NCBI GenBank assembly: GCA_036510735.1
Contig: DATCDK010000207.1
Coordinates: 1 to 11,249, forward strand
Direction: 5' to 3'
Source: PALSA-607 sp036510735
Lineage (GTDB): Bacteria; Actinomycetota; Actinomycetes; Acidothermales; Acidothermaceae
Length of the DNA stretch: 11,249 bases
The notes below the pieces were generated by a model. The model had not been told where the DNA came from and made no database searches. It saw only the letters and a program-made list of their open reading frames with translations. Both the position numbers and the translations under genes were made by a program. Of this stretch, positions 5,391 through 11,249 are shown piece after piece; positions within the stretch are counted from its first letter, which is position 1, and the number at the start of each line of letters is the position of its first letter.

Positions 5391-6392
5391 TTAGTCCCCG
5401 TTCCAGCACGCGAGTACGTCGGTCGCGACCGTGTACGCAAGATCGGGCGGAGTCGGATGTGGCGAATCCGCGGCAGCCGACATCGCGGATGCATCGACCT
5501 GCAGTGTCATGTTGTCCTTGAGGAAAATTACAGCGCCGTTCGGTGCTTCGTACGCCGGCAGGCCTAGACCGGTGAGTCCGCTTAGCGGGTGCGCCGCACC
5601 GACCGCCAAGCGGGCTGTGTCGAAGTACTGGCGGGCAGCAGCCGTGTCCGATGACTGCTTGACCGACAACACCAGCGCGCCCGCACTCGAATGGTAAGTG
5701 CAGGTGTAGACAGCGTCGATCCACGACGTTGTCGACGGCGGCGGGGCGGCCAGACCAAGAAGTTGCGCGACGTTCTTCTGGGTCTCCGGCGCGCACACCA
5801 TGCGCGCGGACGCCGACGGTGCGGGCGACTGCGACATATCTGCCATCGATGTCCCCGGTGCCATGTACATGCCTGCCATCGGGTTCGTCTTGCTCGACAC
5901 TCCCGCGGCGCACGCGGTGACGAGGACCGGTACGGCGACCAGCATCAGCAACGCCGGCTTCAGTACGGGACGCCGCGGGGGACGCTGCGAGGTTAGGCCG
6001 ACTCGACGTGCGCGCGCGGCAACAATGGCCAGCGCCAAAACGACGGTTTCCGCGACAACGCAAACCATCCCCAAAACGTTCTCGCTCGTCAGTGCCCAAT
6101 CTTCCTTGTACCCCCCCGGAAGACCGATAGTCCTGCTCGCAACGAAACCCGCGAGCTCAAGAGCGCTCGTAGCGCCGATGAGCGCCCACCCGAACCGACG
6201 ACGGCGCGAACCCAAAAGCACGATCGCCCCAGCCGTGAATGCAGCATTCCCAACGATGAACAGCGCGCCGATGTAAGGCATCTCACGCAGGTGCATCGGA
6301 GTCAAGAATGCGTGAATACCCACATTCAACTCCGCAGCCAGGATCGCCGTCCAGCGCACGACTTCAGCCGGACGCACTGGTTTCAAGCGCAC
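5391..6392 (-). CDS. Polytopic membrane protein with Met-rich segment and extracytoplasmic domain
   Basis: I place the start at GTG 6392 (333 residues), since GGAGG lies eight bases upstream; an ATG at 6422 is also in frame. Four membrane segments lie at about 13-31, 41-60, 68-86 and 105-126, with HAFLTPMHLREMPY and SRTIGLPGGY in the connecting parts, a pattern I recall from uncharacterised actinobacterial membrane proteins. A fifth hydrophobic segment (about 143-163) ends in LVTAC, which looks like a lipobox inside a longer protein. Next come the Met-rich PMAGMYMAPGTSMADM (171-186) and a domain of about 135 residues with Cys200, Cys231 and Cys329, probably outside the membrane. Met-rich clusters often bind Cu(I), but no copper gene is adjacent. 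It is upstream of the CHRD and sortase genes on the same strand. Function unknown. Confidence 0.7.
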   Translation of the reverse strand: MRLKPVRPAEVVRWTAILAAELNVGIHAFLTPMHLREMPYIGALFIVGNAAFTAGAIVLLGSRRRRFGWALIGATSALELAGFVASRTIGLPGGYKEDWALTSENVLGMVCVVAETVVLALAIVAARARRVGLTSQRPPRRPVLKPALLMLVAVPVLVTACAAGVSSKTNPMAGMYMAPGTSMADMSQSPAPSASARMVCAPETQKNVAQLLGLAAPPPSTTSWIDAVYTCTYHSSAGALVLSVKQSSDTAAARQYFDTARLAVGAAHPLSGLTGLGLPAYEAPNGAVIFLKDNMTLQVDASAMSAAADSPHPTPPDLAYTVATDVLACWNGD

Positions 6393-6569
6393 GACGACGA
6401 CCTCCAGGGGCTGGACTCCCAAGCGGAGTACTCACTGGTTCGCACCCGAGCGCCAATCGGTTCGTGACGGGGGAATCCCGCATTTGAAATTGTTCCTCGG
6501 TGCAGCGCTCAACCGGCTCGTTGGCACGATCGGGACCTCGTCGTTTTGAGCACGTCGCCGCCGTGCAGC
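6393..6569. other. Intergenic stretch without recognisable gene
   Basis: This stretch lies between the membrane-protein start and the IS3-type fragment. It should contain the promoter of the membrane-protein gene, but I find no convincing -35/-10 pair or SigF-type motif on the minus strand. Confidence 0.4.
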
Positions 6570-6680
6570 GACTGTTTCCAGGTGTTCTACAACCGCCGCA
6601 GGCTGAACTCCTCCACCCTCGGCTACCGCATCCCGACCGAAGCACTCAACGACTACAACACCGCAGCAACCGCAGCATGA
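6570..6680 (+). mobile_element. C-terminal fragment of IS3-type transposase
   Basis: The frame ending at TGA 6678-6680 reads CFQVFYNRRRLNSSTLGYRI followed by PTEALNDYNTAATAA. This is the typical end of an IS3-family integrase-core transposase, in which FYNxxRxHSxLGYxSPxEFE closes the domain. Everything before residue CFQ is missing, so only about 35 codons remain and the piece is inactive. It is not the same element as the integrase fragment at 9205-9480, whose ending is different. Confidence 0.65.
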
Positions 6681-6700
6681 TCAACAACCGAGGGACCTAC

Positions 6701-6902
6701 GTGCAGCGCGAGGTCTTGTCGTTGGCATATTTCGGCGGTACAGCCAATCTTGATCTCCCGGCTGACTGGTATTCCGCTTGGCACCGTGAAAACACGGACG
6801 CTGGCAGCGCTGCGCCAACTACGCACGAGCCTTGACCAGCTCGCGATCGCTGACGAAGACGAAGGGGTGGGCGCTGGCTCGTTGGTTGCCGCTGCATCCT
6901 GA
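6701..6902 (+). pseudogene. ECF sigma factor region 4 relic with frameshift
   Basis: From 6701 one frame reads VQREVLSLAYFGG. After the small run near 6738-6752 the sense continues in another frame as ISRLTGIPLGTVKTRTLAAL, then RQLRTSLDQL, and an acidic tail to TGA 6900-6902. Together this is region 4.2 of an ECF sigma factor: REVLxLAYFGGYSQSEIA, then TGxPLGTVKTR as the recognition helix. A small number of lost bases around GGTACAGCC...CTTGATC explains the frame change. The upstream part (regions 2 and 4.1) is absent, replaced by the IS3-type fragment. The protein cannot function. It faces away from the membrane protein-CHRD-sortase group, so a former regulatory link is only a guess. Confidence 0.65.
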
Positions 6903-6990
6903 ACACGGGGCCGCCTCTGCCGACCGGTTCGCCGGCAATCAGGCCGTGTGATTGGCGGTTAGCGCGTGCTCAGAACGGCTGCCCACCCAT

Positions 6991-7104
6991 TCATTTATCG
7001 GCGTCCCGGACGGGTGCGAGGAGTAGCCTGTGCTCGATGATTTCGATTGCGACTTCGCTTGTGGTGAGGCTGTAGGCGAAGGCGTGGGCGCGGATGCGCA
7101 CTAG
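6991..7104 (-). pseudogene. GAF-ANTAR regulator, C-terminal half (split by IS1380)
   Basis: Reading from the target duplication CTAG (7104-7101), the frame gives LVRIRAHAFAYSLTTSEVAI, then EIIEHRLLLAPVRDADK and stop at 6991-6993. This is the second half of an ANTAR RNA-binding domain (pattern RAHAFAxxxxxxEVAxxIxxxRL). Removing the insertion and one CTAG joins it in frame to the 8751-9174 segment as EAL-VRIRAHAF. The downstream stretch 6903-6990 shows no gene. Confidence 0.8.
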
Positions 7105-7124
7105 CCCGCGCCTTTCATGCAGTG
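7101..7124. repeat. IS1380 left end: target duplication CTAG plus inverted repeat
   Basis: CTAG at 7101-7104 is the target-site copy. The inverted repeat follows (CCCGCGCCTTTCATGCAGTG) and matches the right end at about 14 of 20 positions. Confidence 0.75.
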
Positions 7125-8750
7125 GTCTGACGAGGTTGTTTTCTCGGTGGCGGACTGGTTGATGCTGGTGGTCGTAGTTGGTTGGCCGGCGCGGTGGTCG
7201 GTGTCTCCGTTGGTCCTTGGGTCGTGGCCGGCGGTTTCGTCGCGTTCAGCTGAACGCGGTTCGTAGGTGGTGGAAGCCGGCGGCGATCTGGTTCGCCCAG
7301 CGCCATGTTTTGTCGATGCGTAGCCGGGTTTGGCGGGCGCCGTGGGTGATGCGGGCGGCGACGTGGAGAACGCGGTAGCGAAACGCCGCGATCTCGCAGC
7401 GCGCCAACGTCGGGGTGTCTGGAAAGCAGATGAGTTTCGTCCAGGCGATCAGGTCGACGGCGGTGAGCACGGCGTGCAGCCAGGCGGCGTTTTCGGCGAA
7501 GCCGCGACACGGCAGGTTGCGTAGCCCGGTGGCTTTTGCTTCGCGGATGCGGTCTTCGACGCGGGCGTGTTGGCGGTGTCGCAGTTCCAGCCCGGCGAGC
7601 TGCCCGGGGATCACACGGTGGTCGGTGTCGGTGAGGAACGCGGTGACGCGGTGCCCGTCGACATCGCTGAACCTCAGTTGCGCGCCGGGGTGCGGGCGTT
7701 CTTTGCGCAGGATCAACCGCGAGCCGTCCGGCCAGTTGGCCAAGTCGATCAGCCCGGTCGCCTCGGCGACCCACGCCCCGTCGCGGATGCTGCCGTCGCC
7801 CTCGACTGCGGTCGCCCAACAGTGCTCGGGGATCACCTCGACGAGCCCCTGAACGCGGTGATCCACGGGGAAACCGAAGGAGAAGCCGACACCGCGTTCC
7901 CGGCAGGCGGCGGCGAACGCGTGGGTCGCGCCGGCCGAATCGGAACGGGCCAACACTGCTGGGCCGGCCGGGTCGCCGGGTCGTGGCCGGGCGACCGGCG
8001 GCAGTGCCGCGAGCGCCATCTCCAACACGGTGATGTGATCGGCGGCGGTGTTGGACCCGGCGTTGCCGGGGCGTAGCAGCCCAGCCAACGCTTCCCCGCC
8101 GGCGATCTCGGGACGGTCCAAAAAACACAACAACGGGTGGAACCCGAACGTGTGTTTCCAGGTCGCCGCGGCGTTTTCCTTCTCGCTGTGCGCGATCGTG
8201 ATGGTGGCGTCGAAGTCCAACCGCAACTCAGCGGTCAGGTCAGGGCCGGCACCCGCGTCCCACGCCGCCGCCCGCGCGGTCGCGCGGGCCGCCTGAACAC
8301 CGGGCAGATGCTGTTCATCGAGGCGGTCCAGCACCCGCCACGCGGTCGGCATCGAGGCGACCGGGCCATGCATCTCTGCACGGTCGCGCAGCACGGCGAT
8401 CCCGGACACGGCGTCCGCGCCGTCGGCGATCGCCACCGCCACATCGGTGAACACCCGCCCCGGCGCGTGGACCGGGAACCCCCGATAGGTGTCGATCAAC
8501 GCCGCGCTGATCCCCTCGACCAGACCGGTCGCCTGCGCCATCTCGCGCAACAAACCGACCCCGGCGTGCGACACCACACCGGCCCCATCCGCGCTGACCT
8601 TGACCTTCGGCATCCCTGGGTTACGCTTCACTTGCGAAGTGCCTTCCTGTTCGGGGATTTGAACCATCGCAAGTCCAAGTTTCCCTTACAGAACAGGCAC
8701 TTTCGCGTTTCTAAGCCCCGTGTCACGTCAACCCGCGTGAAACACCCGGG
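7105..8750 (-). mobile_element. Complete IS1380-family insertion sequence
   Basis: The element is 1646 bp, the usual size for the family, with one transposase. Its ends are CCCGCGCCTTTCATGC at the left (7105) and, read inward from 8750, CCCGGGTGTTTCACGC, agreeing at most positions and in the shared TTTCAyGC core. CTAG directly abuts both ends (7101-7104 and 8751-8754), giving a 4-bp target duplication. Both sides are halves of one GAF-ANTAR gene that join in frame without the element, which fixes the borders independently. The clean duplication suggests a fairly recent insertion. Confidence 0.88.
7246..8631 (-). CDS. IS1380-family transposase (DDE type)
   Basis: The enzyme would cut and paste the surrounding element. 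I choose GTG 8631 (461 residues) because AGGAAGG lies ten bases upstream; an ATG at 8667 is also in frame. The sequence has the IS1380 pattern: SHAGVGLLREMAQATGL near the N-terminus, LRLDFDATIT with the first catalytic Asp (about 139-141), a central LARSDSAGATHAF with the second Asp (231), FGFPVDHRVQ, and HRQHARVEDRIREAKATGL with the catalytic Glu (359). The C-terminal part (LPCRGFAENAAWLHAVLTAV, then LIAWTKL) is also typical. The length is normal and I see no frameshift, so it is probably active. Confidence 0.92.
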   Translation of the reverse strand: MKRNPGMPKVKVSADGAGVVSHAGVGLLREMAQATGLVEGISAALIDTYRGFPVHAPGRVFTDVAVAIADGADAVSGIAVLRDRAEMHGPVASMPTAWRVLDRLDEQHLPGVQAARATARAAAWDAGAGPDLTAELRLDFDATITIAHSEKENAAATWKHTFGFHPLLCFLDRPEIAGGEALAGLLRPGNAGSNTAADHITVLEMALAALPPVARPRPGDPAGPAVLARSDSAGATHAFAAACRERGVGFSFGFPVDHRVQGLVEVIPEHCWATAVEGDGSIRDGAWVAEATGLIDLANWPDGSRLILRKERPHPGAQLRFSDVDGHRVTAFLTDTDHRVIPGQLAGLELRHRQHARVEDRIREAKATGLRNLPCRGFAENAAWLHAVLTAVDLIAWTKLICFPDTPTLARCEIAAFRYRVLHVAARITHGARQTRLRIDKTWRWANQIAAGFHHLRTAFS

Positions 8751-8754
8751 CTAG
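8731..8754. repeat. IS1380 right end: inverted repeat plus target duplication CTAG
   Basis: ACCCGCGTGAAACACCCGGG (8731-8750) is the right inverted repeat, followed by the second target copy CTAG (8751-8754). The interrupted GAF-ANTAR frame reads on into the element as RVFHAG and stops. Confidence 0.75.
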
Positions 8755-9174
8755 TGCCTCGGCGGGCCCGACTTGTAGTTGCCGCATCACCATGCCGGCG
8801 GCCTGGTAGACCGCCGCTCGCGTTAGCGACGGGAGCGCCGACCACGGTTCCCCCCGCTGGGTTTCCGCCGCCCAGTCGACGATCCCGCCCAGTAAGTCGC
8901 TCAGCGGTGACGCTGCGATCTCGGCGGCCAACGTCGCTGCGGCGAAGTCGTCCTGCGACAACGTTCGCGGGTTGAAGCTGAGAAGCTCCAGGGCCCCGAT
9001 CTGGGACTGTGAGAACACAACAGGCAGTGCAAATACCGCACGCACTCCGCCGGCCAGTGCCGCAGTGGCGTACGCCGACCAGTGCCGCTTCCCTTCCTCG
9101 GCTAGGTCCTCGACAAGGACTGGCCGCCCCAACGCGACGGCATCCAGACATGGTGTCCCGTGCCAGAACCCGTC
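8751..9174 (-). pseudogene. GAF-ANTAR regulator, 5' part (N-terminus lost, split by IS1380)
   Basis: ANTAR proteins bind paired stem-loops in nascent RNA and prevent termination; the GAF domain senses a signal. The surviving frame starts near 9174 with DGFWHGTPCLDAVALGRPVL, passes through the GAF core (RAVFALPVVF, QIGALELLSF), a helical link (DDFAAATLAAEIAA), and the first half of ANTAR (YQAAGMVMRQLQVGPAEAL). At 8754 the IS1380 element begins. The N-terminal part of GAF and the start codon are missing; an integrase fragment lies just upstream (9205-9480). The rest of ANTAR is at 6991-7104. The gene is dead by two independent events. A TTG at 9132 opens a frame but is inside the GAF domain. 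Confidence 0.8.
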
Positions 9175-9204
9175 GCGACGGCGCCCCGGCCCACGCCCGG
9201 TCGT

Positions 9205-9480
9205 TCATGCGGCTCGGTGATATTCGTTGATGAGTCCGCCGAGTACTCGTCGTCGCTGGACCGGCGCAGCCATATCCACGACTCGGTCTGGCTGGTCGTT
9301 CGGCGCTTGCTGCTGTCGACCCTGGTGTGGTCGATGCTCGTTGTAGTGCGCTTGCCAGTCGGTGGGTACGCCACGGAGATGCCGCTCGTTCACGATCAGA
9401 AGATGGTCCAGGCATTCACGCCGTAAGGTGCCAACAAAACGTTCGGCGAATGCGTTGGCCCTCGGCGCCCGCACTGGCGA
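9205..9480 (-). mobile_element. Integrase-core transposase fragment (IS3/IS481 type)
   Basis: The frame reads SPVRAPRANAFAERFVGTLR at its start, then RECLDHLLIVNERHL, HYNEHRPHQG and a C-terminal VVDMAAPVQRRRVLGGLINE, then YHRAA and stop at 9205-9207. This is the last third of an rve-type transposase common in actinomycetes; the Glu in AFAERF is the third catalytic residue. The two catalytic Asp residues and the whole N-terminus are missing. Its left limit replaces the 5' end of the GAF-ANTAR gene and its right limit truncates the HEPN gene, so a deletion across an inserted element is likely. Confidence 0.8.
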
Positions 9481-9736
9481 CAGTGACGTGGTGCCCGCCG
9501 CTCTTGGTGCGCAGACCCTGCTGGGCGAGCAGCGCCGTCGACGCCTTGCGTGCGGCATCGTAGGCGAGCACGTACGCGGCCTCGGGGTTGGCGTCGTTCT
9601 CCCGTCTCGCGGACTCCAGCAGCGCCTGGGCCGACACGAGCCACGGCGTCCCGTCCGCCTCCGCCCCAGTGACCAGCTCCAGGCGTCCCTCGGCCAACAG
9701 CCCATCAACCGTGTCTTGACCGCGGGTCCACTTCAT
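9481..9736 (-). pseudogene. HEPN-domain protein, C-terminally truncated
   Basis: The ATG at 9736 overlaps the MNT stop (ATGA), which is translational coupling typical of MNT/HEPN modules. The sequence MKWTRGQDTVDGLLAEGRLE continues with PWLVSAQALLESARRE, PEAAYVLAYDAARKASTALL and SGGHHVTV, the helical HEPN pattern. At about residue 85 (position 9481) family sequence ends and the frame runs into the integrase fragment, stopping at 9416. The part that should contain the RNase motif R-x4-6-H near the C-terminus is gone, so the protein has probably lost catalytic activity. In known type VII systems HEPN is the toxin and MNT the antitoxin. Confidence 0.7.
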
Positions 9737-10320
9737 GCCGGACGCCTCGTCACGTCCACGTACGGTCGCGACTCGATCTGCACCAGCAGCGCATCGTTGC
9801 CGGGGGCGTCCCAGGAGCCCGCCGGACGCAGCACGGGGTTGACCGGCATCGCAAGACGCGCCTCCGCGCGCTCCGCGGCAGCATAAAGATCGGCGCGGTC
9901 GATCCCGTCCCCGACGACAAGGACGTCGATGTCCGCGGGTAGCGCGCCGGTCTCACCGTGGTAGCGGGCAGCCCACGATCCGAACACCACCACCCGTGCA
10001 GCACCCAAGCTGGCGAACTCTTCGGCAACGACGGTTTGCGGTCCGAACGTGACTAACGTCAGCTGGGTCAACGGCGGCACCGACGGACTGGACAGGTTCG
10101 CCCGCACGACGCGGGAACGACCCACCTTGCGGGTCGCCAGCACTCCCCCCTCCGCGAGTCGGACGACCTCGCTTTGCGCCGTCGTCAGCGCAACGCCGAG
10201 CTGCCGGGCGAGGTCGCTGACGGTCCATTCCTGGTCCGGATGCAACAAGATCAGGGCTAGCAGGTCGCCTTGGGTGCGGGACCGGAACGTCGGCGCGAGC
10301 ACCGGAGCATCACTACGCAT
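9733..10320 (-). CDS. Winged-helix/nucleotidyltransferase (MNT) antitoxin-like protein
   Basis: The 195-residue protein starts at ATG 10320; the open frame continues upstream but family sequence starts here. Residues about 15-75 form a winged helix (QGDLLALILLHPDQEWTVSD, then LARQLGVALTTAQSEVVRLAE). Residues about 108-195 form a minimal nucleotidyltransferase with VVVFGSWAARY (Gly114, Ser115) and PADIDVLVVG (Asp130, Asp132). MNT partners of HEPN toxins can adenylylate them; the fused winged helix suggests that this one also represses its own promoter, where a perfect inverted repeat lies over the start codon. The gene looks intact, with stop overlapping the HEPN start. With HEPN truncated it is now an antitoxin or regulator without its partner. 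It could alternatively act as a stand-alone regulator. Confidence 0.85.
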   Translation of the reverse strand: MRSDAPVLAPTFRSRTQGDLLALILLHPDQEWTVSDLARQLGVALTTAQSEVVRLAEGGVLATRKVGRSRVVRANLSSPSVPPLTQLTLVTFGPQTVVAEEFASLGAARVVVFGSWAARYHGETGALPADIDVLVVGDGIDRADLYAAAERAEARLAMPVNPVLRPAGSWDAPGNDALLVQIESRPYVDVTRRPA

Positions 10321-10350
10321 AAACCGATAGTAACAACCGTTTATGCGTAG
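10313..10350. promoter_or_regulatory. Operator: 12-bp perfect inverted repeat at MNT start
   Basis: CTACGCATAAAC (10313-10324) and GTTTATGCGTAG (10339-10350) are exact reverse complements separated by 14 bases. The left arm contains the start codon of the MNT gene and the spacer contains its likely -10 box. A dimeric winged-helix protein bound here would block transcription, so autoregulation by the MNT protein is the simplest reading. Confidence 0.7.
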
Positions 10351-10355
10351 CGCCA
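10327..10355 (-). promoter_or_regulatory. Candidate leaderless promoter of MNT-HEPN operon
   Basis: On the minus strand TACTAT (10332-10327) is a good actinobacterial -10 (TAnnnT). It ends six bases before the A of the ATG at 10320, the spacing at which transcription would start on the start codon itself, giving a leaderless mRNA. The hexamer 17 bases upstream (TGGCGC, 10355-10350) is a weak -35. No Shine-Dalgarno sequence would be available. Confidence 0.5.
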
Positions 10356-10476
10356 CATCCTCGCCGACGCCCTGCAAAAGCCTCGCACGACCACATCGGC
10401 CAGCACGGCCGCACCGCCCTTGCGCGTCAAACCGATCGCAACAGCGTGGATCCACAAACGTGCAAAGCGGGGCCGT

Positions 10477-10675
10477 AGTGGGGCCGTACGGCCGGTAAAC
10501 TGCGGCTCAACAGGGACCACAGCGGTCAAGATCAAAAACAGATACGGGCAGGTCAGAAGCCATTTTCACGCTCAAACGCGAACCTGTCCCGCTAGCCTTC
10601 CAAGCTGGCCATGCCGGTTCGATCCCGGTCACCCGCTCCACCGGAAAACCCTTACATAGCAAGGATTTTCACGCA
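10477..10675 (+). repeat. Right copy of ~195-bp direct repeat (tRNA-Gly 3' end module)
   Basis: This is the partner of 1085-1282 in the same orientation. In both copies the sequence before the shared GGGGCCGTACGG is GCGGG(T/G)CC(T/G)TAG, which could be the last codons (Ala-Gly-Pro-stop) of a lost gene such as an integrase; this is a guess. Homologous or site-specific recombination between the two copies would release about 9.39 kb. The stretch 10356-10476 before it has no recognisable gene. Confidence 0.75.
10597..10640 (+). other. tRNA-Gly(TCC) 3' half, att-like (second copy)
   Basis: It has the same 44-base length and layout as the left copy: anticodon loop CTTCCAA, GCTGG, variable CCAT, T arm GCCGG-TTCGATC-CCGGT, acceptor strand CACCCGC, T, CCA. 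Differences from the left copy (CCAT for ATAT, CACCCGC for CGCCCGC) show that the two have diverged or come from different tRNA-Gly genes. No 5' half precedes it. A hairpin AACCCTT/AAGGaTT follows at about 10647-10668. Confidence 0.75.
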
Positions 10676-10711
10676 CCTCCGGTCGCCTGCTCGGCCGGAA
10701 ACGAAGATCAT

Positions 10712-10848
10712 GGGTCCCTAGCGGGGCCGTATGTACCACGCCTGTACCTCGCAGCCACGGCAGGGATCACCCCGGCAAGCTGGCCGTGCCGGTTCGATCC
10801 CGGGCCCGAGCTCCACCGAAACCCTTACACAGCAACGGTTTTCACGCG
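10712..10848 (+). repeat. Third tRNA-Gly 3'-end module, diverged
   Basis: The unit opens with GGGTCCCTAGCGGGGCCGTA, continues with TGTACCACGCC and CCCCGGCAAGCTGGCCGTGC, then GGTTCGATCCCGGGCCCGAGCTCCA (T arm to CCA, ending 10815), and ends with the hairpin AACCCTTACACAGCAACGGTT. The anticodon loop has lost CTTC and the acceptor strand no longer matches a tRNA-Gly 5' strand. It lies directly after the right long repeat. Confidence 0.6.
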
Positions 10849-10885
10849 CCCACCGCCTCCGCGTGCTGCTGCAACATCGATCATC

Positions 10886-11002
10886 GGTCCCTAGCGGGCC
10901 GTAGGTGCCACGCCCCTACGGCAGGTCCCAGCCCGGCAGGCTAGCCATGCCGGTTCGATGCGGTCACCCGCTCCACCGAGAATCCTGCAAGGCAAGTTTT
11001 CG
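10886..11002 (+). repeat. Fourth tRNA-Gly 3'-end module, more diverged
   Basis: It opens with GGTCCCTAGCGGGCCGTAGG, then TGCCACGCCCCTACGGCAGG, CAGCCCGGCAGGCTAGCCATGC, a T arm GGTTCGATGCGG with two bases lost, CACCCGCTCCA (ending 10975), and the remains of the hairpin (AATCCTGCAAGGCAAGTTTT). The order of elements is the same as in the third unit but decay has gone further. Confidence 0.55.
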
Positions 11003-11249
11003 CCGCGTCTTGCGCGACAACCCCACACTCGCCGGCCATCTGCGACAGGCCGCCGGTGCAGCCGAAGTACTCATCGCTGTTTTTGCGGCAGCGGCTCATA
11101 CGTGGGGTGGCCCTGGTGCTTGGTAGGCTCGGCGGTCTCAGTTGCTCGAACCCGAGGACTTCGCACACCAGCAGCACGGCGATCGGACATCGCGAGCCAT
11201 CTTCGATCGCAAACGCGGCCGTTGGGCCGGTAAGCAGCCAGTTCGGGAG
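11003..11249. other. Right flank without recognisable gene
   Basis: A minus-strand frame with a rather protein-like composition enters from the window edge (PNWLLTGPTAAFAIEDGSR, then CPIAVLLVCEVLGFEQ), but later residues are low in credibility and it runs into the fourth repeat unit. I do not recognise it and make no gene call. Confidence 0.35.

Noticed and set aside
7115..8128. A 337-codon minus-strand frame within IS1380
   Set aside because: It is very rich in Arg and Pro and overlaps the transposase in another frame; a GC-frame artefact.
9102..9415. Small frames around the integrase/GAF-ANTAR junction as genes of their own
   Set aside because: They are out of frame with both identified fragments and have no ribosome binding site or family signal.

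Overview
The window is GC-rich accessory DNA from an actinomycete. Pointers to this are the codon use, a class F sortase beside a CHRD protein, a GAF-ANTAR regulator, SigF/SigB-type promoter motifs (GTTT-N15/16-GGGTAT), and a short relic that looks like the N-terminus of mycothione reductase, an enzyme of mycothiol-making actinomycetes. I cannot name a genus from the sequence.

Layout. (1) Positions 1-1084 hold no gene I recognise; a decayed minus-strand reading frame may be present. (2) Positions 1085-1282 are the left copy of a roughly 195-bp direct repeat carrying the 3' half of a tRNA-Gly(TCC), from anticodon loop to CCA, followed by a terminator-like hairpin. The right copy is at 10477-10675, almost exactly 9.39 kb away, and is followed by two more diverged units. 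The interval looks like a genomic island or accretion unit bounded by att-type sites, although no integrase is recognisable inside. (3) Positions 1648-3388 hold a plus-strand stress-type group: a hemerythrin HHE protein behind a consensus-like SigF promoter, an SRPBCC lipid/ligand-binding-fold protein, and a small conserved protein of unknown role coupled to it. (4) Positions 3389-3800 are relics (mycothione reductase start, a possible IS256-type end, a 16-bp direct repeat) plus a second SigF-like promoter ahead of a tiny ORF. (5) Positions 3806-6392, minus strand, are a cell-envelope group: a polytopic membrane protein with a Met-rich segment and an extracytoplasmic domain, then a secreted CHRD protein with a sorting-signal-like C-terminus, then a class F sortase 10 bp downstream. 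(6) Positions 6570-6902 hold fragments of an IS3-type transposase and of an ECF sigma factor. (7) Positions 6991-9174 are a GAF-ANTAR regulator split by a complete IS1380-family element (7105-8750, target duplication CTAG). The gene also lacks its N-terminus next to an integrase fragment at 9205-9480. (8) Positions 9481-10355 hold an MNT nucleotidyltransferase gene with a 12-bp perfect inverted repeat over its start codon. Its HEPN partner is cut short by the same integrase fragment. (9) Positions 10477-11002 are the att-like repeat cluster, followed by an unassigned stretch.

Overall, two apparently intact functional groups (stress response; surface display) sit among several disrupted genes and mobile-element fragments, between repeated tRNA-gene 3' ends. 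The most interesting points are the repeat-bounded 9.4-kb unit, the sortase and its atypical LQNTE-type substrate, the pair of SigF-like promoters, and the intact MNT gene left with a truncated HEPN.
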